Source: an uncultured bacterium
GTDB lineage: Bacteria > Actinomycetota > Coriobacteriia > Coriobacteriales > Eggerthellaceae
Length of the DNA: 7,835 nucleotides
Direction: 5' to 3'
Assembly (NCBI GenBank): GCA_905215035.1
Contig: CAJMOJ010000079.1
Span: forward strand, 1-7,835
The notes under the pieces were generated by a model, which worked only from the letters and a program-made list of their open reading frames with translations, ran no database searches and was not told where the DNA came from. The translations under genes and the position numbers were made by a program. Positions within the stretch are counted from its first letter, which is position 1. Each line of letters starts with the position of its first letter. Shown here one piece after another: positions 6,888 to 7,835 of the stretch.

Positions 6888-7574
6888 TTAGATGAAAAAG
6901 CTAAAAACCCTATTTTGTTCCATTCCGATAGTCGTTAGGGAATTATGACCAGGCAAAACAAGCGTATTGTCGGGAAGTTGAGAGAGTTTCTTAAGCGACT
7001 GGCGCATAGCTCTGTCATCTCCACCCTCAAAATCAGTACGGCCAATAGAACCAGCAAAAAGCGTATCACCTGAGACTAAGACATTGAAATCTTGAACACG
7101 TATTCCATATTGAGAGTCAAGATAGAAACAAATCCCACCAGGAGTATGACCAGGAGTTAAGATAACCTTCCACTCCATCATACCTATACTTACAACCTCT
7201 TTATCCTTGAGTTTAACGTCAACAGGACACGCATCCACAGGCATACTAGGATCATCCCCAATGCGCTCCTCAATCAAAGGAGCATCAAGAGCAGAAGCAT
7301 ATACGGGAGCTTGCGTTTTATCACGAAGCGCTTTAAGTGCGCCCACATGATCAGAATGATGATGGGTTACAAAAATCGCATCGAGTTTTCTATCCCCCAT
7401 TGCACGAAGGATTTGGGATACGTTATCAGCAGGATCAACGCAGATTAGAGCAGTCCCATCGCTTAATAAATAGGTATTATTTTGAATAGGACCTAATACC
7501 ATCATTTCAATATCAATGCAGGCACCAGTAACAACGTACGTGCCATTTTTTCCGCGATCAATTGTAATAGCCAT
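6888..7574 (-). CDS. MBL-fold metallo-hydrolase, glyoxalase II-like
   Basis: A 228-residue cytosolic metallo-beta-lactamase-fold hydrolase. The binuclear metal site is complete: HHHSDH at 71-76 (His71, His73, Asp75, His76), TPGHTPGG at 140-147 (His143), SGDTLF at 168-173 (Asp170) and LPGH at 207-210 (His210). GRTDF (178-182) is typical of the short YcbL/glyoxalase-II-like group. It lacks the C-terminal helical domain of true GloB, so the substrate (a thioester such as an acyl-thiol adduct, or something else) is unknown. The ATG at 7572-7574 has AGGAAGG 7 bases upstream. About 20 residues precede the usual family start near MMVLGPIQNNTYLL. In actinobacteria a gene of this kind sits near rel and hisS; here a probable rel end lies upstream, but pit follows instead of hisS. 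No terminator seen after the stop. Confidence 0.92.
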   Translation of the reverse strand: MAITIDRGKNGTYVVTGACIDIEMMVLGPIQNNTYLLSDGTALICVDPADNVSQILRAMGDRKLDAIFVTHHHSDHVGALKALRDKTQAPVYASALDAPLIEERIGDDPSMPVDACPVDVKLKDKEVVSIGMMEWKVILTPGHTPGGICFYLDSQYGIRVQDFNVLVSGDTLFAGSIGRTDFEGGDDRAMRQSLKKLSQLPDNTLVLPGHNSLTTIGMEQNRVFSFFI

Positions 7575-7625
7575 GCGCTTGCCTTCCTGGAACTAAAAAC
7601 CTATCTAAAATACGTGTTGTATATC

Positions 7626-7652
7626 GTAGTGATATAGAGTGTAGTGATATAG
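7626..7652. repeat. Tandem 12-bp repeats in the gap upstream of the MBL hydrolase
   Basis: GTAGTGATATAG occurs at 7626-7637 and again at 7641-7652, a 15-base period. The left copy also forms the imperfect palindrome TATATC-GTAGT-GATATA (7620-7636). The repeats lie about 50-80 bases before the hydrolase ATG, where a promoter or operator would be expected; on the - strand each copy reads CTATATCACTAC and contains a TATATC that could serve as a -10. The rest of the gap 7575-7791 holds scattered GTTTAC/GTAAAC words (7704, 7750, 7775) and no ORF of note. Confidence 0.55.
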
Positions 7653-7791
7653 TACCGATAATTTTTGTGCCGCCAATATGTGTTCAACAGACTTTACCAC
7701 TTTGTTTACGAATGCATGTTTTATAGGTGTTGTATTTTATCTATCCATGGTTTACACAACATGTTCTCTTGCAGGTAAACACATCAATCCC

Positions 7792-7835
7792 CTATTTGGT
7801 ATAGGGCATCATACGACGTGCATCAAAAACATTGT
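7792..7835 (-). CDS. C-terminal end of a probable Rel/SpoT (p)ppGpp synthetase/hydrolase (partial)
   Basis: The - strand at the window edge reads NVFDARRMMPYTK and then TAG (7792-7794). The pattern V-F/Y-D-x-x-R close to the end matches the last residues of the C-terminal ACT domain in long Rel/SpoT proteins as I remember them. The neighbourhood agrees: in actinobacteria rel lies just upstream of a glyoxalase II-like gene. Only 14 codons are visible, so this is tentative. A 6-bp hairpin (7790-7795 with 7801-7806) spans the stop codon but has no U-tract and is probably not a terminator. Confidence 0.5.
   Translation of the reverse strand, partial: NVFDARRMMPYTK

Noticed and set aside
7750..7780. 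GTTTAC/GTAAAC inverted repeat as a rel terminator
   Set aside because: Only 6 bp of stem with a 19-base loop and no U-tract on either strand.

Overview
This 7.8-kb window is ordinary, gene-dense bacterial chromosome with about 43% GC by eye. The proteins look actinobacterial. LysC resembles the Corynebacterium-type single-chain aspartokinase with a nested beta-subunit start, and the right edge carries the end of a Rel/SpoT protein next to a glyoxalase-II-like hydrolase, an order I know from actinobacteria. The moderate GC makes a Coriobacteriia member (Atopobium/Fannyhessea/Olsenella group) my best guess. This is inference from remembered sequences, not a search result.

Layout: a polyphosphate kinase gene (ppk, about 71-2509) is on the + strand. 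Everything else is on the - strand. Reading leftward from the right edge, the order is the last codons of a probable rel/spoT gene (stop at 7792-7794), an MBL-fold hydrolase (7574-6888), the phosphate transporter pit (6795-5746), its DUF47/PhoU-like partner (5733-5083), aspartokinase lysC (4935-3655) and aspartate-semialdehyde dehydrogenase asd (3645-2605). ppk and asd converge on a strong 18-bp hairpin (2543-2585), whose U-tract serves the asd side.

Functionally there are two tight gene pairs. pit and the DUF47 gene (12-nt gap) are a phosphate-uptake pair. lysC and asd (9-nt gap, asd ribosome-binding site inside the end of lysC) carry out the first two steps of the aspartate pathway to lysine/diaminopimelate, threonine and methionine. 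Pit, the PhoU-like protein, polyphosphate kinase and the edge Rel protein are all linked to phosphate or the stringent response.

The main oddity is ppk. The readable ORF starts where the second (H) domain of PPK1 should start, so the roughly 100-residue N-terminal domain is missing. The frame upstream of the GTG still looks PPK-like but is cut by a TAG at 23-25. The protein also has a roughly 175-residue low-complexity C-terminal tail. I see no mobile element, CRISPR array, tRNA or rRNA, and no clearly novel system.
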